Assembly (NCBI RefSeq): GCF_018070025.1
Contig: NZ_JAGPYQ010000001.1
Location: forward strand, 3,906,001 to 3,970,000
Source: Streptomyces liliiviolaceus
GTDB taxonomy: Bacteria; Actinomycetota; Actinomycetes; Streptomycetales; Streptomycetaceae
Direction: 5' to 3'
Length of the DNA: 64,000 nt
Shown here: positions 1 through 8,699 of the stretch, piece after piece
Layout: each line of letters starts with the position of its first letter
How positions within the stretch are numbered: position 1 is the first letter of the stretch
Program-made: the position numbers and the translations under genes
The notes under the pieces: model-generated
Database searches by the model: none
What the model saw: only the letters and a program-made list of their open reading frames with translations
Told to the model about the DNA's origin: nothing

Positions 1-1666
1 TGTCCGCCGGGACGCGGTCCGCCAGGATGCCGTCGCCCGCGACGAAGGTGATCACCGGACGGGCGGTCGGGCCCTCGGGGTGCGCCATGTGCCGGGCGAT
101 CCGCGCGTCGTCCACCAGCGCGAGATCCGTGACGAGCTTCGTCGGGAAGTAGTCCTCGGTGAGGTCCAGCGGCTGCTCGGAGAGGCTGCGGGCCAGTTCC
201 CCGATGTCCGAGACCTCCTTGGCGGCCGTGGTGAACGGCGTGCCGTCGGCCGAGCGGTGCACCGGGTCGTCCGGCGCGCCCACCCGGTCGAAGCCGCGCC
301 AGGTGTAGAGGGGGCCGTCCGGCTCGTCCGGGATCGCCTTCGGTTCCGTACCGAACAGGGCGGGGGAGCCCTGGACGTCGTTCGAGACGGGGAAGTCCTT
401 GTCGGCTAGGCGGCCGCCGTCGAAGAGGCCCACGCTGGTCTGGATGAAGGACAGCGGGGCCGAGTTGTCGTCCATGAAGGCACCGAGAACGGCCTCGTTG
501 GTGAGCCGGAAGTCGCGGATCGTCGGCCTGCCGCTCAGGAACACGGCCGCGTTCTTCGAGAACATCGTGCGCGTCGTCGTCTCGATGTTGTCGTTCGCGG
601 GCAGGGCGTTCCGCAGCGTGGACAGGGCGTCGGGCGCGGTGCGCGCGGCGAGGCCGCTGATCGCGAGCAGGTTCATGATCTCCGGGTTGATCACCGCGGG
701 CAGCGCCAGGAAGCGGGGCAGGGCGCCGGAGCGCAGACCGGCCTGTACGACGGTGTAACCGAGGTCCGTCCCCGGGACCGTGCCCCGGGGCAGCAGGCCG
801 CCGTCGAGCGTTCCCGAACCGCCGTTCAGGTCGTCGAGGTTCACGGCGATCGTGGTGTCCAGGGCGAAGTAGCCCGCGCACTGGTTGTAGCCCGCGTCCG
901 CCTTCGTCGCGCTGTCACCGTCGAAGTCCCAGGTGGAGAAGACGCCGGTGAGCACCCCGCCGAGCGAGTGCCCGCCGCACAGCACCTTCTCCTTGCGCAG
1001 CCTCTGGTCGGGCAGTTCGGCGGTCAGCAGGTCGTACTGGTCCCGGACGGTCTGCTCCAGGCCGACCTCGCCGAGCCAGCCGACCTGGTCGCTGGTGAGG
1101 AAACCGTCGAAGGCGCGGCCGTCGATCCGCCGGCCCTCGTAGTAGTAGCCGACCGCCCGGCTCACACTGCCCGTCGCGATCCCGGTGTTGTCCTCCAGGC
1201 AGTTGGAGCGCCGGTCGAGGGCCCAGAACTCGATGTGCTCGCCCCGGTCGGCCGCCGCCCGCACCGTGTTGCGGGCCACGCTGTCGAAGGCGCCCGCGCC
1301 CTCCAGGATGCCGGGCTGGGCGACCAGGACCCGGTCGGCGTCGGCCGATGCCGTCGGTCCGTCGGAGGAGCGGTAGCGCAGGTACGACAGCCGGTCGCAG
1401 CCTGCCGGGTGGCTCCCCGCGGAGGCGGGCAGCGGGATCCGCAGGGAGACCTGGGTCTCGGCGACGCCCGCGACCGGGGAGGCGGAGGACACCGGTGTTT
1501 CGGTGCGGGCCGTGCCGGCGGCGGCCGGGGTCGCGTCGGCGGGTGCGCCGCAGGCCGAGGGGGCCGCGGTCAGGGCGGCCACGGCGAGCGCGCCCGCGAG
1601 CAGGGGGCGCGGCCATCGGGCACGGCGAGGGGGGAGAGGGGGGAGAGGAGGGGCTCCTGTGCTCAT
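1..1666 (-). CDS. Secreted alpha/beta hydrolase (partial, runs off the left edge)
   Basis: The frame stays open from the ATG at 1666 to the window edge, so the C-terminus is missing. The start is preceded by GGAG 6 nt upstream. The first 40 residues are Arg-rich, then hydrophobic, then Ala/Pro-rich, as in an exported protein; a Cys near residue 39 could be lipidated but the lipobox is poor. The nucleophile elbow GHSLGG lies at residues 232-237 (Ser234), typical of lipase/esterase-type alpha/beta hydrolases. The catalytic acid and histidine cannot be assigned with confidence. Substrate unknown. It is divergent from the SMR efflux gene across a 207-bp intergenic region. Confidence 0.8.
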   Translation of the reverse strand, partial: MSTGAPPLPPLPPRRARWPRPLLAGALAVAALTAAPSACGAPADATPAAAGTARTETPVSSASPVAGVAETQVSLRIPLPASAGSHPAGCDRLSYLRYRSSDGPTASADADRVLVAQPGILEGAGAFDSVARNTVRAAADRGEHIEFWALDRRSNCLEDNTGIATGSVSRAVGYYYEGRRIDGRAFDGFLTSDQVGWLGEVGLEQTVRDQYDLLTAELPDQRLRKEKVLCGGHSLGGVLTGVFSTWDFDGDSATKADAGYNQCAGYFALDTTIAVNLDDLNGGSGTLDGGLLPRGTVPGTDLGYTVVQAGLRSGALPRFLALPAVINPEIMNLLAISGLAARTAPDALSTLRNALPANDNIETTTRTMFSKNAAVFLSGRPTIRDFRLTNEAVLGAFMDDNSAPLSFIQTSVGLFDGGRLADKDFPVSNDVQGSPALFGTEPKAIPDEPDGPLYTWRGFDRVGAPDDPVHRSADGTPFTTAAKEVSDIGELARSLSEQPLDLTEDYFPTKLVTDLALVDDARIARHMAHPEGPTARPVITFVAGDGILADRVPAD

Positions 1667-1845
1667 GATGCTCTCCGTCGGAAGAGGGCGGGGGGAGGTG
1701 GCCCGGTGGCGCCGGGTGGTCCGGAGTGCCGCACGGTACCTAGCGGTAACTACCCCTTGCCATAAGGGAATTGAGTGAACCGGGAGTGCGTGCCGCGCAC
1801 ATTTCCACAGGCGTCGGACGGATCGGCCCGGTTCTGTGTACGGTC

Positions 1846-1875
1846 GTACGCATCGATGCGTACACTCGTACGCAT
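1846..1875. promoter_or_regulatory. Candidate TetR operator overlapping the SMR start codon
   Basis: A perfect 18-bp palindrome GTACGCATCGATGCGTAC occupies 1846-1863, and the half-site GTACGCAT recurs at 1868-1875, running into the ATG at 1874. A related TGTACG lies just upstream at 1837-1842. Placement over the translation start of the efflux gene, with a TetR regulator encoded next, suggests autoregulated repression. This is inferred from symmetry only. Confidence 0.6.
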
Positions 1876-2194
1876 GGGATACGTGCTGCTCGCCGGAGCC
1901 ATCGCCGCGGAAGTGGCCGCCACGACCGCCATGAAGTACAGCGACGGTTTCAGCAGGCTCTGGCCCTCGCTGCTGACCGCCCTCGGCTACGTCGTCGCCT
2001 TCCTGCTGCTGGCGCAGACGCTCAAGACGGTGTCCGTCGGCACGGCGTACGCGATCTGGGCCGGGCTCGGCACGGCGGCCATCGTCGTGATCGGGGCGGT
2101 GTTCCTCGGGGAGGGGCTGAGCTTCGCCAAGTTCGCCGGTATCGCGATGATCATCGGCGGGGTCGTGGTGCTCAACCTGGGCGGGGCGCACTGA
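1874..2194 (+). CDS. Small multidrug resistance (SMR/EmrE-type) efflux protein
   Basis: A 106-residue protein of the length and four-helix pattern of SMR transporters, which exchange protons for cationic drugs across the membrane as dimers. The conserved membrane-embedded acidic residue is Glu13 in helix 1 (context AGAIAAEVAAT), and the YAIWAGLG signature of helix 3 is present. A longer in-frame start at 1775 exists, but it would translate through the operator palindrome, so the ATG at 1874 is preferred. It is followed after 46 bp by a TetR regulator that probably controls it. Members of this family include both drug and guanidinium exporters; the substrate here is not determined. Confidence 0.88.
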   Translation: MGYVLLAGAIAAEVAATTAMKYSDGFSRLWPSLLTALGYVVAFLLLAQTLKTVSVGTAYAIWAGLGTAAIVVIGAVFLGEGLSFAKFAGIAMIIGGVVVLNLGGAH

Positions 2195-2240
2195 TGGCCG
2201 CGGGCGGCGGGTGCACGGGCTGCTCGGACGGTGACCGCTG

Positions 2241-2777
2241 ATGGCCCGGCGGTACGACCCCGAGCGGCGGCAGCGGATCATCGACGCGGCGATCCGGGTC
2301 GTGACGGCCAAGGGCATCGCGGGGCTGAGCCACCGCTCCGTCGCGGCCGAGGCGGATGTGCCGCTCGGCTCGACGACGTACCACTTCAAGACCCTCGACG
2401 AGCTGCTGGTCGCCGCGCTGCGCCAGGCGAACGAGGGCTTCGCCAAGACGGTCGCCGCGCGCGAGGCCCTGCGGGACGTCGGCGCCGACCTCGCCACCGA
2501 ACTGGCCGGGCTCGTCGGCGAATGGCTCGCGGACGACCGTACGGGGGTGGAGGTGGAGTACGAGCTGTACCTCGCCGCCCTGCGCCGGCCCGTGCTGCGG
2601 CCCGTCGCCGACGAGTGCGGCCGGGACCTCGCCGACCTCCTCGCCCGCCGCACCGACCCGGTGACCGCGCGGGCGCTGGTCGCGCTGATCGACGGCATCT
2701 GTCTGCAGGTGCTGCTGACGGGGGCGCCGTACGACGAGGAGTACGCGCGGGAGGTTCTGGCGCGGGTGACGGGTTGA
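2241..2777 (+). CDS. TetR-family transcriptional regulator
   Basis: A 178-aa regulator. The N-terminal helix-turn-helix spans about residues 10-52, including GLSHRSVAAEADVPLGSTTYHF, the usual TetR recognition-helix region. The C-terminal two thirds is helical and would form the ligand-binding and dimer domain. It sits 46 bp downstream of the SMR efflux gene in the same direction and probably represses it through the palindrome at 1846-1875, sensing a substrate of the pump. Direct binding is an inference. Confidence 0.88.
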   Translation: MARRYDPERRQRIIDAAIRVVTAKGIAGLSHRSVAAEADVPLGSTTYHFKTLDELLVAALRQANEGFAKTVAAREALRDVGADLATELAGLVGEWLADDRTGVEVEYELYLAALRRPVLRPVADECGRDLADLLARRTDPVTARALVALIDGICLQVLLTGAPYDEEYAREVLARVTG

Positions 2778-2936
2778 GCGAGCCGGCGACTGGTTGAGCG
2801 GGTGGCGGGCGGCGCGTGGCGCGTGGCGGGTCGAGTGGGCAACCGGTGGCGGGCGGCCGTGGTGCGGGTGGCCGGTACCTGAGACGGTGGGGGCGCTGGT
2901 TGGCTCGGGCGGGGGCCGCCACGTTAGGTTTCTGTC

Positions 2937-3926
2937 ATGACCGACACGACTGCTACACGCACCACCGGCGCCGTCGCCGCCGGGCTCGCCACGATCGCCC
3001 CCGACGGCACCGTCCTCGACACCTGGTTCCCGGCCCCCGAACTGGCCGCCGAACCCGGCCCCTCCGGCTCCGAGCGGCTGCCCGTCGAACGCGCCGTGGA
3101 ACTGCTCGGCGAAGGTGCCGTGAAAGCGATCGGCCCGGACGCCCGCCGGGGTGTCGAGGTGGTCGCGGTCCGCACGGTCATCTCCTCGCTCGACGAGAAG
3201 CCGGTCGACGCGCACGACGCGTACCTGCGTCTGCATCTGCTCTCGCACCGGCTGGTCAAGCCGCACGGGCAGAGCCTGGACGGTCTCTTCGCCCACCTCG
3301 CCAATGTCGCCTGGACCTCGCTCGGGCCGGTGGCCGTCGACGACGTCGAGAAGGTCCGGCTGAACGCCCGTGCCGAGGGGCTGCACCTCGCCGTGACGTC
3401 CATCGACAAGTTCCCGCGCATGACGGACTATGTGGCGCCCAAGGGTGTCCGCATCGCCGACGCCGACCGGGTCCGGCTCGGGGCGCACCTCGCCGAGGGC
3501 ACCACGGTCATGCACGAGGGCTTCGTGAACTTCAACGCCGGCACGCTCGGTACGTCGATGGTCGAGGGCCGTATCTCCGCGGGTGTCGTGGTCGGTGACG
3601 GTTCCGACATCGGGGGTGGCGCGTCCACGATGGGGACGCTGTCCGGTGGCGGCAATGTGCGGATCACCATCGGGGAGCGGTGCCTCATCGGGGCGGAGGC
3701 GGGGGTGGGGATCGCCCTCGGGGACGAGTGTGTGGTGGAGGCCGGGCTGTACGTCACCGCCGGTACGCGCGTGACGATGCCCGACGGGCAGATCGTCAAG
3801 GCGCGTGAGCTGTCCGGGGCGTCGAACATTCTGTTCCGGCGGAACTCGGTTACGGGGAAGGTGGAGGCTCGGCCGAACAATGCGGTGTGGGGTGGGCTGA
3901 ACGAGGTTCTTCACAGCCACAACTGA
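2937..3926 (+). CDS. dapD: 2,3,4,5-tetrahydropyridine-2,6-dicarboxylate N-succinyltransferase
   Basis: A 329-aa protein matching the long actinobacterial DapD type. The N-terminal domain of about 160 residues is followed by a left-handed parallel beta-helix (about residues 170-290) built of hexapeptide repeats, with the Gly-rich stretch [17 protein letters not shown]. It succinylates tetrahydrodipicolinate using succinyl-CoA in the succinylase branch of lysine/meso-diaminopimelate synthesis in the cytoplasm. It is monocistronic here, with a strong hairpin terminator downstream. A DapA-family gene lies 2.4 kb away on the other strand. Confidence 0.93.
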   Translation: MTDTTATRTTGAVAAGLATIAPDGTVLDTWFPAPELAAEPGPSGSERLPVERAVELLGEGAVKAIGPDARRGVEVVAVRTVISSLDEKPVDAHDAYLRLHLLSHRLVKPHGQSLDGLFAHLANVAWTSLGPVAVDDVEKVRLNARAEGLHLAVTSIDKFPRMTDYVAPKGVRIADADRVRLGAHLAEGTTVMHEGFVNFNAGTLGTSMVEGRISAGVVVGDGSDIGGGASTMGTLSGGGNVRITIGERCLIGAEAGVGIALGDECVVEAGLYVTAGTRVTMPDGQIVKARELSGASNILFRRNSVTGKVEARPNNAVWGGLNEVLHSHN

Positions 3927-3962
3927 GCTGTGGGGTTGCTTTGACGGCTTGACGTTTTGACG

Positions 3963-4001
3963 CGAACGCCTTTCCGCTGCTGCTGAGCGGGAGGGCGTTC
4001 G
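3963..4001 (+). terminator. Terminator after dapD
   Basis: Two-part hairpin: outer stem CGAACGCC/GGCGTTCG (8 bp) and inner stem CCGCT/AGCGG (5 bp) around GCTGCTG. It starts 36 bp after the dapD stop. There is no clear U-tract, as is usual in Streptomyces. Confidence 0.7.
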
Positions 4002-4053
4002 TCGTGTTCGGGGACGGGTTCGTGTTCGGGTGCGGGTCCGGTGGGGGCTTGTC

Positions 4054-4334
4054 GCGCAGTTCCCCGCGCCCCTGGGGTGGGTGGGGGTGCCGTGAGGTGT
4101 CCTGTGCGGGTCGGGTGTGGCTGGCCGCGCAGTTCCCCGCGCCCCTAAAAGCGGGGCTGCGCCCCTGCTTTTGGCCCCTAGGGGCGCGAGGAACGGCGCG
4201 CGCAACCACATCGGACCCGCACGAGACGTACGACGGTCACGCCCCCTAGGGGCGCGGGGAACGGCGCGCTCAGCCCACGCGTGCCCGCACGAGTTCCACG
4301 ACCGTCACCCCCCTAGGGGCGCGGGGAACTGCGC
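4054..4334. repeat. Cluster of five dispersed palindromic-repeat copies between dapD and the sigma-factor gene
   Basis: Copies of the 20-mer GCGCAGTTCCCCGCGCCCCT lie at 4054-4073 and 4127-4146. Inverted or variant copies lie at 4190-4209, 4248-4267 and 4315-4334. Oppositely oriented copies can pair into long hairpins. This cluster fills most of the 579-bp non-coding gap, where no other gene is supported. Confidence 0.85.
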
Positions 4335-4505
4335 GACAAGCCCCCACCGGGCCCGCACAAGACATACGACCGTCCCCCCCCAGGGGCGCACCGGGCCCGT
4401 ACTTTGCGGTGGTGGGGAGGAAACGTGGGGGTCGAGGCATAGCGGGGGTTCGGTTCGGGCGTCAGTACGGGTGGGAGCGGGGGAGACGCCCGCGGGGAAG
4501 AGGCG

Positions 4506-5066
4506 GTGACGATGGATGCCCAGGGGCACGAGGCGTTCAGGGAGTTCGTGGAGAACAGGTCGACGACGCTGCTGAGGACCGCCGTGCTGCTCAGCGGCGG
4601 CGACCGCCACGCGGCCGAGGACCTGCTGCAGAACGCGCTGATCAAGGCCGCCGGACGATGGCACCGTATCGACGAGCCGGAGGCGTACGTACGGCAGATC
4701 CTGTACCGGCAGCAGGTCAGCCGCTGGCGGCTGAAGTGGCGTCGGCGGGAGCTGACCGTCGCCGAACCGCCCGAGCGGACGGACGCGGACGCCGCCTCCG
4801 CGACCGAGCTGCGGATCCTGATGCGCGGAGCGCTCGCGCGGCTCACCGCCCGGCAGCGGACCGTGCTCGTCCTGCGGTACTTCGAGGACCTGCCGGAGGC
4901 CGACGTGGCCCGGATCCTCGGCTGCTCGGTCGGCACCGTGCGGTCCACGACGCACCGCTCGCTCGCCAAATTGCGCGTGCTCGCGCCGGAGCTGACCGCC
5001 CTCGGCCCGGCCGACGCCGAACAGAGCCCTTCCCGCGACTTCTCGCCCGTGGAGGTTCGTCCGTGA
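4506..5066 (+). CDS. SigE-family (ECF-type) RNA polymerase sigma factor
   Basis: A 186-aa sigma factor of the Streptomyces SigE-like family. Region 2 lies in the N-terminal 85 residues (LLSGGDRHAAEDLLQNALIK, then the Trp/Arg-rich WRLKWRRRE). Region 4 is C-terminal, with RQRTVLVLRYFEDLPEADVA and the helix-turn-helix LGCSVGTVRSTTHRSLAKL. The GTG at 4506 has GGGGAAG 5 nt upstream; an ATG two codons later (4512) is an equally plausible start. Its stop overlaps the GTG of the membrane protein downstream, a probable cognate regulator or signal partner. The regulon is unknown. Confidence 0.88.
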   Translation: MTMDAQGHEAFREFVENRSTTLLRTAVLLSGGDRHAAEDLLQNALIKAAGRWHRIDEPEAYVRQILYRQQVSRWRLKWRRRELTVAEPPERTDADAASATELRILMRGALARLTARQRTVLVLRYFEDLPEADVARILGCSVGTVRSTTHRSLAKLRVLAPELTALGPADAEQSPSRDFSPVEVRP

Positions 5067-6277
5067 ACATGGATCAGCTCGTACGCGACGCCCTGCACGA
5101 GCAGGCCTCGGAGGCCACCGCCCCGCCGCCGGACTTCGGCAGCCGTGTCCTGGCCGTCCGGCGCCGCCGCCGGACCCGGAGGCTGGCCGGTGCCGCGGTG
5201 GCCATGGTGGTCGCGGTCGCCGTCGCGGTGGGGGTGCCGGTCCTGAACGGCGAGGACGAGCCGCGGCTCGCCAGCCAGATGAACCGGAGCGACATCATCG
5301 CCCACCCGGACCAGACACCGCCGCGCGACCTCATCGCGGCGGGCGACACCGCGCTGGCCGCCTACTACACGGCCAGGACGGTCAAGGAGACCCCGGACCG
5401 GGGCGTCTACCTGCGCACCTACAGCCTCCTCGACCAGGAGACCGGCAAGTATGTGAAGACCACGAAGTGGTCCTTCCTCGACGTCGCCCCCGGTATGCGC
5501 ACCGCCGCCGTCCTGGAGAAGGATCTGCCCACCAAGCGGATCGGGCTGCTCGACCTGCTCACCGGCGAGGTCGAGCGCTGGATCACGGTCGACCGGGCCG
5601 TCGCGAGCGTCGCCTTCTCGCCCGACGGCAGCAAGCTCGTCGCGACGACGTACAGCAAGAACCCGGACCTGCGGTTCCGGGCGGACTACGACAGCGACGG
5701 GGACGGCAAGAACAACGACTGGGACGCGCGGTTCGGCCAGTCGGACCGGACCGGCTTCTATGTTCTCGACGTCGACTCGGGGGACGGCACCTGGAGCAAG
5801 GTCACGGGCCACGAGGACGACCTCAACGTCCGCCAGGACTTCGCTTTCAGCGAGGACGGCAAGCTGGTCTACTCCGGACTCACCTCGGAACCCCACATGC
5901 AGTACTACGACTTCGAGGGCGACGAAGTGGAGAAGCCCGCGAAGGAGAAGTACCTGTACTGGTTCGTCGAGGCCGGGCTGTCCCCGGACGGCAAGCTCGC
6001 CGCGGGCGACTTCGCGGGCGGCGCCAGGACGGCCGCCTCCGCGATCAACGACCCCTACACCGGCAAGCGGCTCTACAAGATCCCCGGTCAGCAACTGCTG
6101 GCCTGGGTCGACAACAAGCGGCTCATCGCCTGGGACATCACGCCCGGTACGAACGAGTTCCGCAACCGGCTCGTCCTCGTCACGATCGGCAACAAGAAGA
6201 CCGTTCCGCTGAGCGGGTTCCGTCAGGGGAACGACGGCGCGGGCGGACGCTGGGATCCGGTCTTCGCCGCACGCTGA
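5063..6277 (+). CDS. Single-pass membrane protein with extracytoplasmic beta-propeller-like domain, sigma-factor partner
   Basis: A 404-aa protein beginning at a GTG inside a GTGA overlap with the sigma-factor stop; GGAGG lies 7 nt upstream. A short cytoplasmic segment with a run of Arg (about residues 33-40) is followed by one membrane helix (about 41-60). The exported portion has repeated blades such as VAFSPDGSKLVATTYS, AFSEDGKLVYSG and GLSPDGKLAAGDF, typical of WD40/TolB-like propellers. Translational coupling and topology suggest it modulates the sigma factor, but no classical ZAS zinc motif is seen, so a direct anti-sigma role is inferred only. Confidence 0.8.
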   Translation: MNMDQLVRDALHEQASEATAPPPDFGSRVLAVRRRRRTRRLAGAAVAMVVAVAVAVGVPVLNGEDEPRLASQMNRSDIIAHPDQTPPRDLIAAGDTALAAYYTARTVKETPDRGVYLRTYSLLDQETGKYVKTTKWSFLDVAPGMRTAAVLEKDLPTKRIGLLDLLTGEVERWITVDRAVASVAFSPDGSKLVATTYSKNPDLRFRADYDSDGDGKNNDWDARFGQSDRTGFYVLDVDSGDGTWSKVTGHEDDLNVRQDFAFSEDGKLVYSGLTSEPHMQYYDFEGDEVEKPAKEKYLYWFVEAGLSPDGKLAAGDFAGGARTAASAINDPYTGKRLYKIPGQQLLAWVDNKRLIAWDITPGTNEFRNRLVLVTIGNKKTVPLSGFRQGNDGAGGRWDPVFAAR

Positions 6278-6306
6278 TCAGCCGGCGGGGGATCAGCCGA
6301 CGGGGA

Positions 6307-7227
6307 TCAGCGGGCGGCCGTCAGGTGCTCGTAAGCGGTCAGCAGTCCGTCGGTCGTCCCGCGGCCGGCGGGCCGCAGCGGCGCCCTCACCGGACCGGCC
6401 GGCAGGCCCAGGGCGCCCAGCAGCGCCTTCGTCGTCACCGTGCCCGGCAGCCCGGACGTCATCATCAACTCGGTCAGTGGGATGGCGAGTTGCTGCAAGC
6501 GGGCCGCCTCGTCCGTCCTGCCCCCGTCGAACGCGTCGATGATCGAACGGAAGTGACGTGGGATCACATTCGCCACGGTGCTGATGTATCCGGCACCGCC
6601 GATCGCGTACAGGGCCAGGACGTATTCGTCGCAGCCCGTGTAGTACGCCAACTCCGTTCCGGCCAGCACCTTCTGTGTGCCCAGCAGGTCGTAGGCGCAG
6701 TCCTTCACCGCCACGATCCGCGGGTGCTCCGCGAGCCGCAGCATCGTCTCCGGCTCGATACGGGTGCCGGTGCGGCCCGGGATGTCGTACAGCGCGAGCG
6801 GTAGTCCGCAGGCGTCCGCGATCGCCCGGAAATGTGCCTCGACGGCGTCCTGCGGCGGCCTGCTGTAGTAGGGCGTGACGGCCAACAAGCCGTCCGCGCC
6901 CGCCTTCTCGGCCTCCAGCGCGAGCTGGACGGAGTGGCGGGTGTCGGCGGTCCCGATGCCCGCGACGACCGCGGCGCGGTCCCCGACGGCCTCGGCCACC
7001 GCCCGCACCAGCGCGGACCTCTCGGTGTCCGTCAGGGTCGGCGACTCCCCGGTGGTCCCGGACAGCACCAGTCCGTCGCAGCCCTCGGAGACCAGCCGTT
7101 CGGCCAGCCGCCGGGCACCGTCCAGGTCGAGCAGTCCCTCGTCGGTGAAGGGCGTGACCATCGCGCACAGGGCGCGGCCGAAGGGGCGGGAGCGGGGGCG
7201 GAGGAGTGGGGGTGAGGTCGTGGTCAT
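6307..7227 (-). CDS. Dihydrodipicolinate synthase (DapA) family lyase
   Basis: A 306-aa class I aldolase-type TIM barrel. The pyruvate-binding GTTGES is at residues 57-62, the catalytic Tyr147 is in LYDIPGRTG (with Arg152), and the Schiff-base Lys175 is in IVAVKDC. The full DapA active-site set makes 4-hydroxy-tetrahydrodipicolinate synthase plausible, condensing pyruvate with aspartate semialdehyde for lysine/DAP synthesis. Two other members of this superfamily in the window have sugar-acid contexts. The ATG at 7227 is chosen because it aligns with the family N-terminus; an upstream start at 7263 is possible. It ends 29 bp from the convergent propeller gene. Confidence 0.85.
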   Translation of the reverse strand: MTTTSPPLLRPRSRPFGRALCAMVTPFTDEGLLDLDGARRLAERLVSEGCDGLVLSGTTGESPTLTDTERSALVRAVAEAVGDRAAVVAGIGTADTRHSVQLALEAEKAGADGLLAVTPYYSRPPQDAVEAHFRAIADACGLPLALYDIPGRTGTRIEPETMLRLAEHPRIVAVKDCAYDLLGTQKVLAGTELAYYTGCDEYVLALYAIGGAGYISTVANVIPRHFRSIIDAFDGGRTDEAARLQQLAIPLTELMMTSGLPGTVTTKALLGALGLPAGPVRAPLRPAGRGTTDGLLTAYEHLTAAR

Positions 7228-7402
7228 GGGAGTAGTCTCGGGGCGCCGACCTGGAAGCTCCACTTAATTCTTCTATGGCGTACAGGTAAGTGATGCTACT
7301 GGGTTGTTGCTCAAGTGCGCCCTAGGCACCTGCTCCGGTTTGCGTCACCATGACGGGGACGGCAGTCGGTGATATCGGTGATGATCGGTCACGGGAGGCG
7401 TT

Positions 7403-7552
7403 ATGAGGCTCGGCAAGGCGCTCGCCACCGGAGTCGCGGAGGAACGACCGCGCGCGACGGACGACGAACTTCTGCTCGGCGAACAGATCGATGAGACCGA
7501 GAAGGTGGCGAAGTCGGAGTCCGCGTCCGAAGAGGTTCCGGTCGCGCGATGA
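7403..7552 (+). CDS. Small 49-aa acidic protein translationally coupled to the Cys-rich gene
   Basis: A short ORF with a clear GGGAGG Shine-Dalgarno sequence 4 nt from its ATG. It encodes a 49-residue, Glu-rich, probably disordered peptide (begins MRLGKALATG; C-terminal half EQIDETEKVAKSESASEE). Its TGA overlaps the ATG of the next gene (ATGA at 7549-7552), so the two are almost certainly co-translated. No family is recognised. Its own ribosome-binding site and GC-rich third positions support it being a real gene, but it could act as a leader for the downstream ORF. Confidence 0.6.
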   Translation: MRLGKALATGVAEERPRATDDELLLGEQIDETEKVAKSESASEEVPVAR

Positions 7553-8229
7553 GGATGCGGCTCCCCGAGGAACGTCCGGCGGAGCCGCCGACCGGATTCA
7601 AGATCGCCCACCCGATGCTGTCCCAGGACGGCGGCCGGGCCGGGTTCACCGGAGTGTCGCTGGGCGGCGCGCTGCCGTACGGGGTCCTCGACGAGGCGCA
7701 CTGCGTCTACGGTCTGCGGCACCGGGCGCCGCACCGCCGCTGCGACTGCGGCTTCCACTGCGTGCACGACCGCTCGGCCGCCGAGGCGATGCTGTGCACG
7801 GCCGAGCACCGGGCCGCCGTACTCCTCGAAGTGACGGTCCTCGGCGCGTACATCCGCTTCGAACTCGGCTTCCGGTACGCGCGGCAGCGGGTGCGCGCCG
7901 CCACCGTCGGGCCCTGCGCGTGCGGCGCGGTCGCCGTCGCGCTGGCCGACGCCGGCTGGGGCAGACCGGGCTGGCGGGGCCTGGCGGCCTCCTGCGCCGG
8001 ATGCGTACGGGGGCGTACGGCCGTGTCCCTGGCGACCTTCGCCCGGCTGGGCGGGGAGGGGCTGCGCGTGCGGGCCGGGGGCGGGGGCGTGGAGCCCGCC
8101 GGTGCCCGTCCGGCTGAGGGGCCGGGTGTCTCCGAGCTCGTCGCCGAGGCCGCTCTGCTGCAGGCCCGGCTCGACTGGTTCCAGAGCCAGCTGGCGCGGC
8201 TCGGCGAGCGGGGGTCCGGGAAGGGGTAG
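7549..8229 (+). CDS. Conserved hypothetical Cys-rich protein
   Basis: A 226-aa protein of unrecognised family. Three Cys clusters are visible: CDCGFHC around residues 65-71, CACG around 122-125 and CAGC around 151-154. With nearby His they look like a zinc-ribbon or other metal-binding arrangement. The C-terminal 45 residues are predicted helical (ELVAEAALLQARLDWFQSQL) and could form a coiled coil. It overlaps the 49-aa ORF by ATGA and precedes a holin-like/DUF3618 pair after 56 bp. No signal peptide or membrane helix is seen, so a cytoplasmic role is likely. Function unknown. Confidence 0.72.
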   Translation: MRMRLPEERPAEPPTGFKIAHPMLSQDGGRAGFTGVSLGGALPYGVLDEAHCVYGLRHRAPHRRCDCGFHCVHDRSAAEAMLCTAEHRAAVLLEVTVLGAYIRFELGFRYARQRVRAATVGPCACGAVAVALADAGWGRPGWRGLAASCAGCVRGRTAVSLATFARLGGEGLRVRAGGGGVEPAGARPAEGPGVSELVAEAALLQARLDWFQSQLARLGERGSGKG

Positions 8230-8285
8230 TGGCGGCCCAGCCGGGTACCCGGGCGTTCCCCCCGGACGAAAGGAGGCGGAACGCC

Positions 8286-8699
8286 ATGACCGGGACCATG
8301 AACCGGCGGCCGGACGAGCAGCACTCGGTGGGTGAACTCGTCGGGCAGGCCACAGAACAGCTTTCCGAACTCGTACGGCAGGAAGTGCGGCTCGCCAAAC
8401 AGGAGCTGACCGAGAAGGGGCGGCGCGCGGGGCGCGGCGGCGGGCTGCTCGGCGCGGCCGGCGCCGTCGCCTACGTGGGGCTGATGGCCCTATCGGCGAC
8501 CGGTGCCGCCGCGCTCTCCCTGGTGCTGCCCGTGTGGGCGGCGGCGCTCATCGTCACCGCCGTGCTCTTCGTGGTCGCGGCCGTGCTGGCGAAGACCGGC
8601 CGGGCGCAACTCGGCCGTGCCACCCCTCCGATGCCCGCAGAGGCGCTCGACAGCGTGCGGGCCGATGTCGACGAGATCAAGGAAAGGGCACACCGATGA
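8286..8699 (+). CDS. Actinobacterial holin-superfamily (Holin-X type) membrane protein
   Basis: A 137-aa protein. A charged amphipathic N-terminus (SVGELVGQATEQLSELVRQE, residues 13-32) leads into two adjacent membrane helices (about residues 55-110), then a short cytoplasmic tail ending VDEIKERAHR. This is the pattern of the actinobacterial phage-holin-family proteins, which are chromosomal and not evidence of a prophage. A strong AAAGGAGG precedes the ATG at 8286 by 9 nt; the in-frame upstream start at 8229 lacks support. The stop overlaps the next start (ATGA), pairing it with a DUF3618 protein, an arrangement common in Streptomyces. Confidence 0.82.
   Translation: MTGTMNRRPDEQHSVGELVGQATEQLSELVRQEVRLAKQELTEKGRRAGRGGGLLGAAGAVAYVGLMALSATGAAALSLVLPVWAAALIVTAVLFVVAAVLAKTGRAQLGRATPPMPAEALDSVRADVDEIKERAHR

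Noticed and set aside
8286..8699. Prophage holin
   Set aside because: Holin-X type proteins are normal actinobacterial chromosomal proteins. There is no phage gene nearby, and it is coupled to DUF3618.
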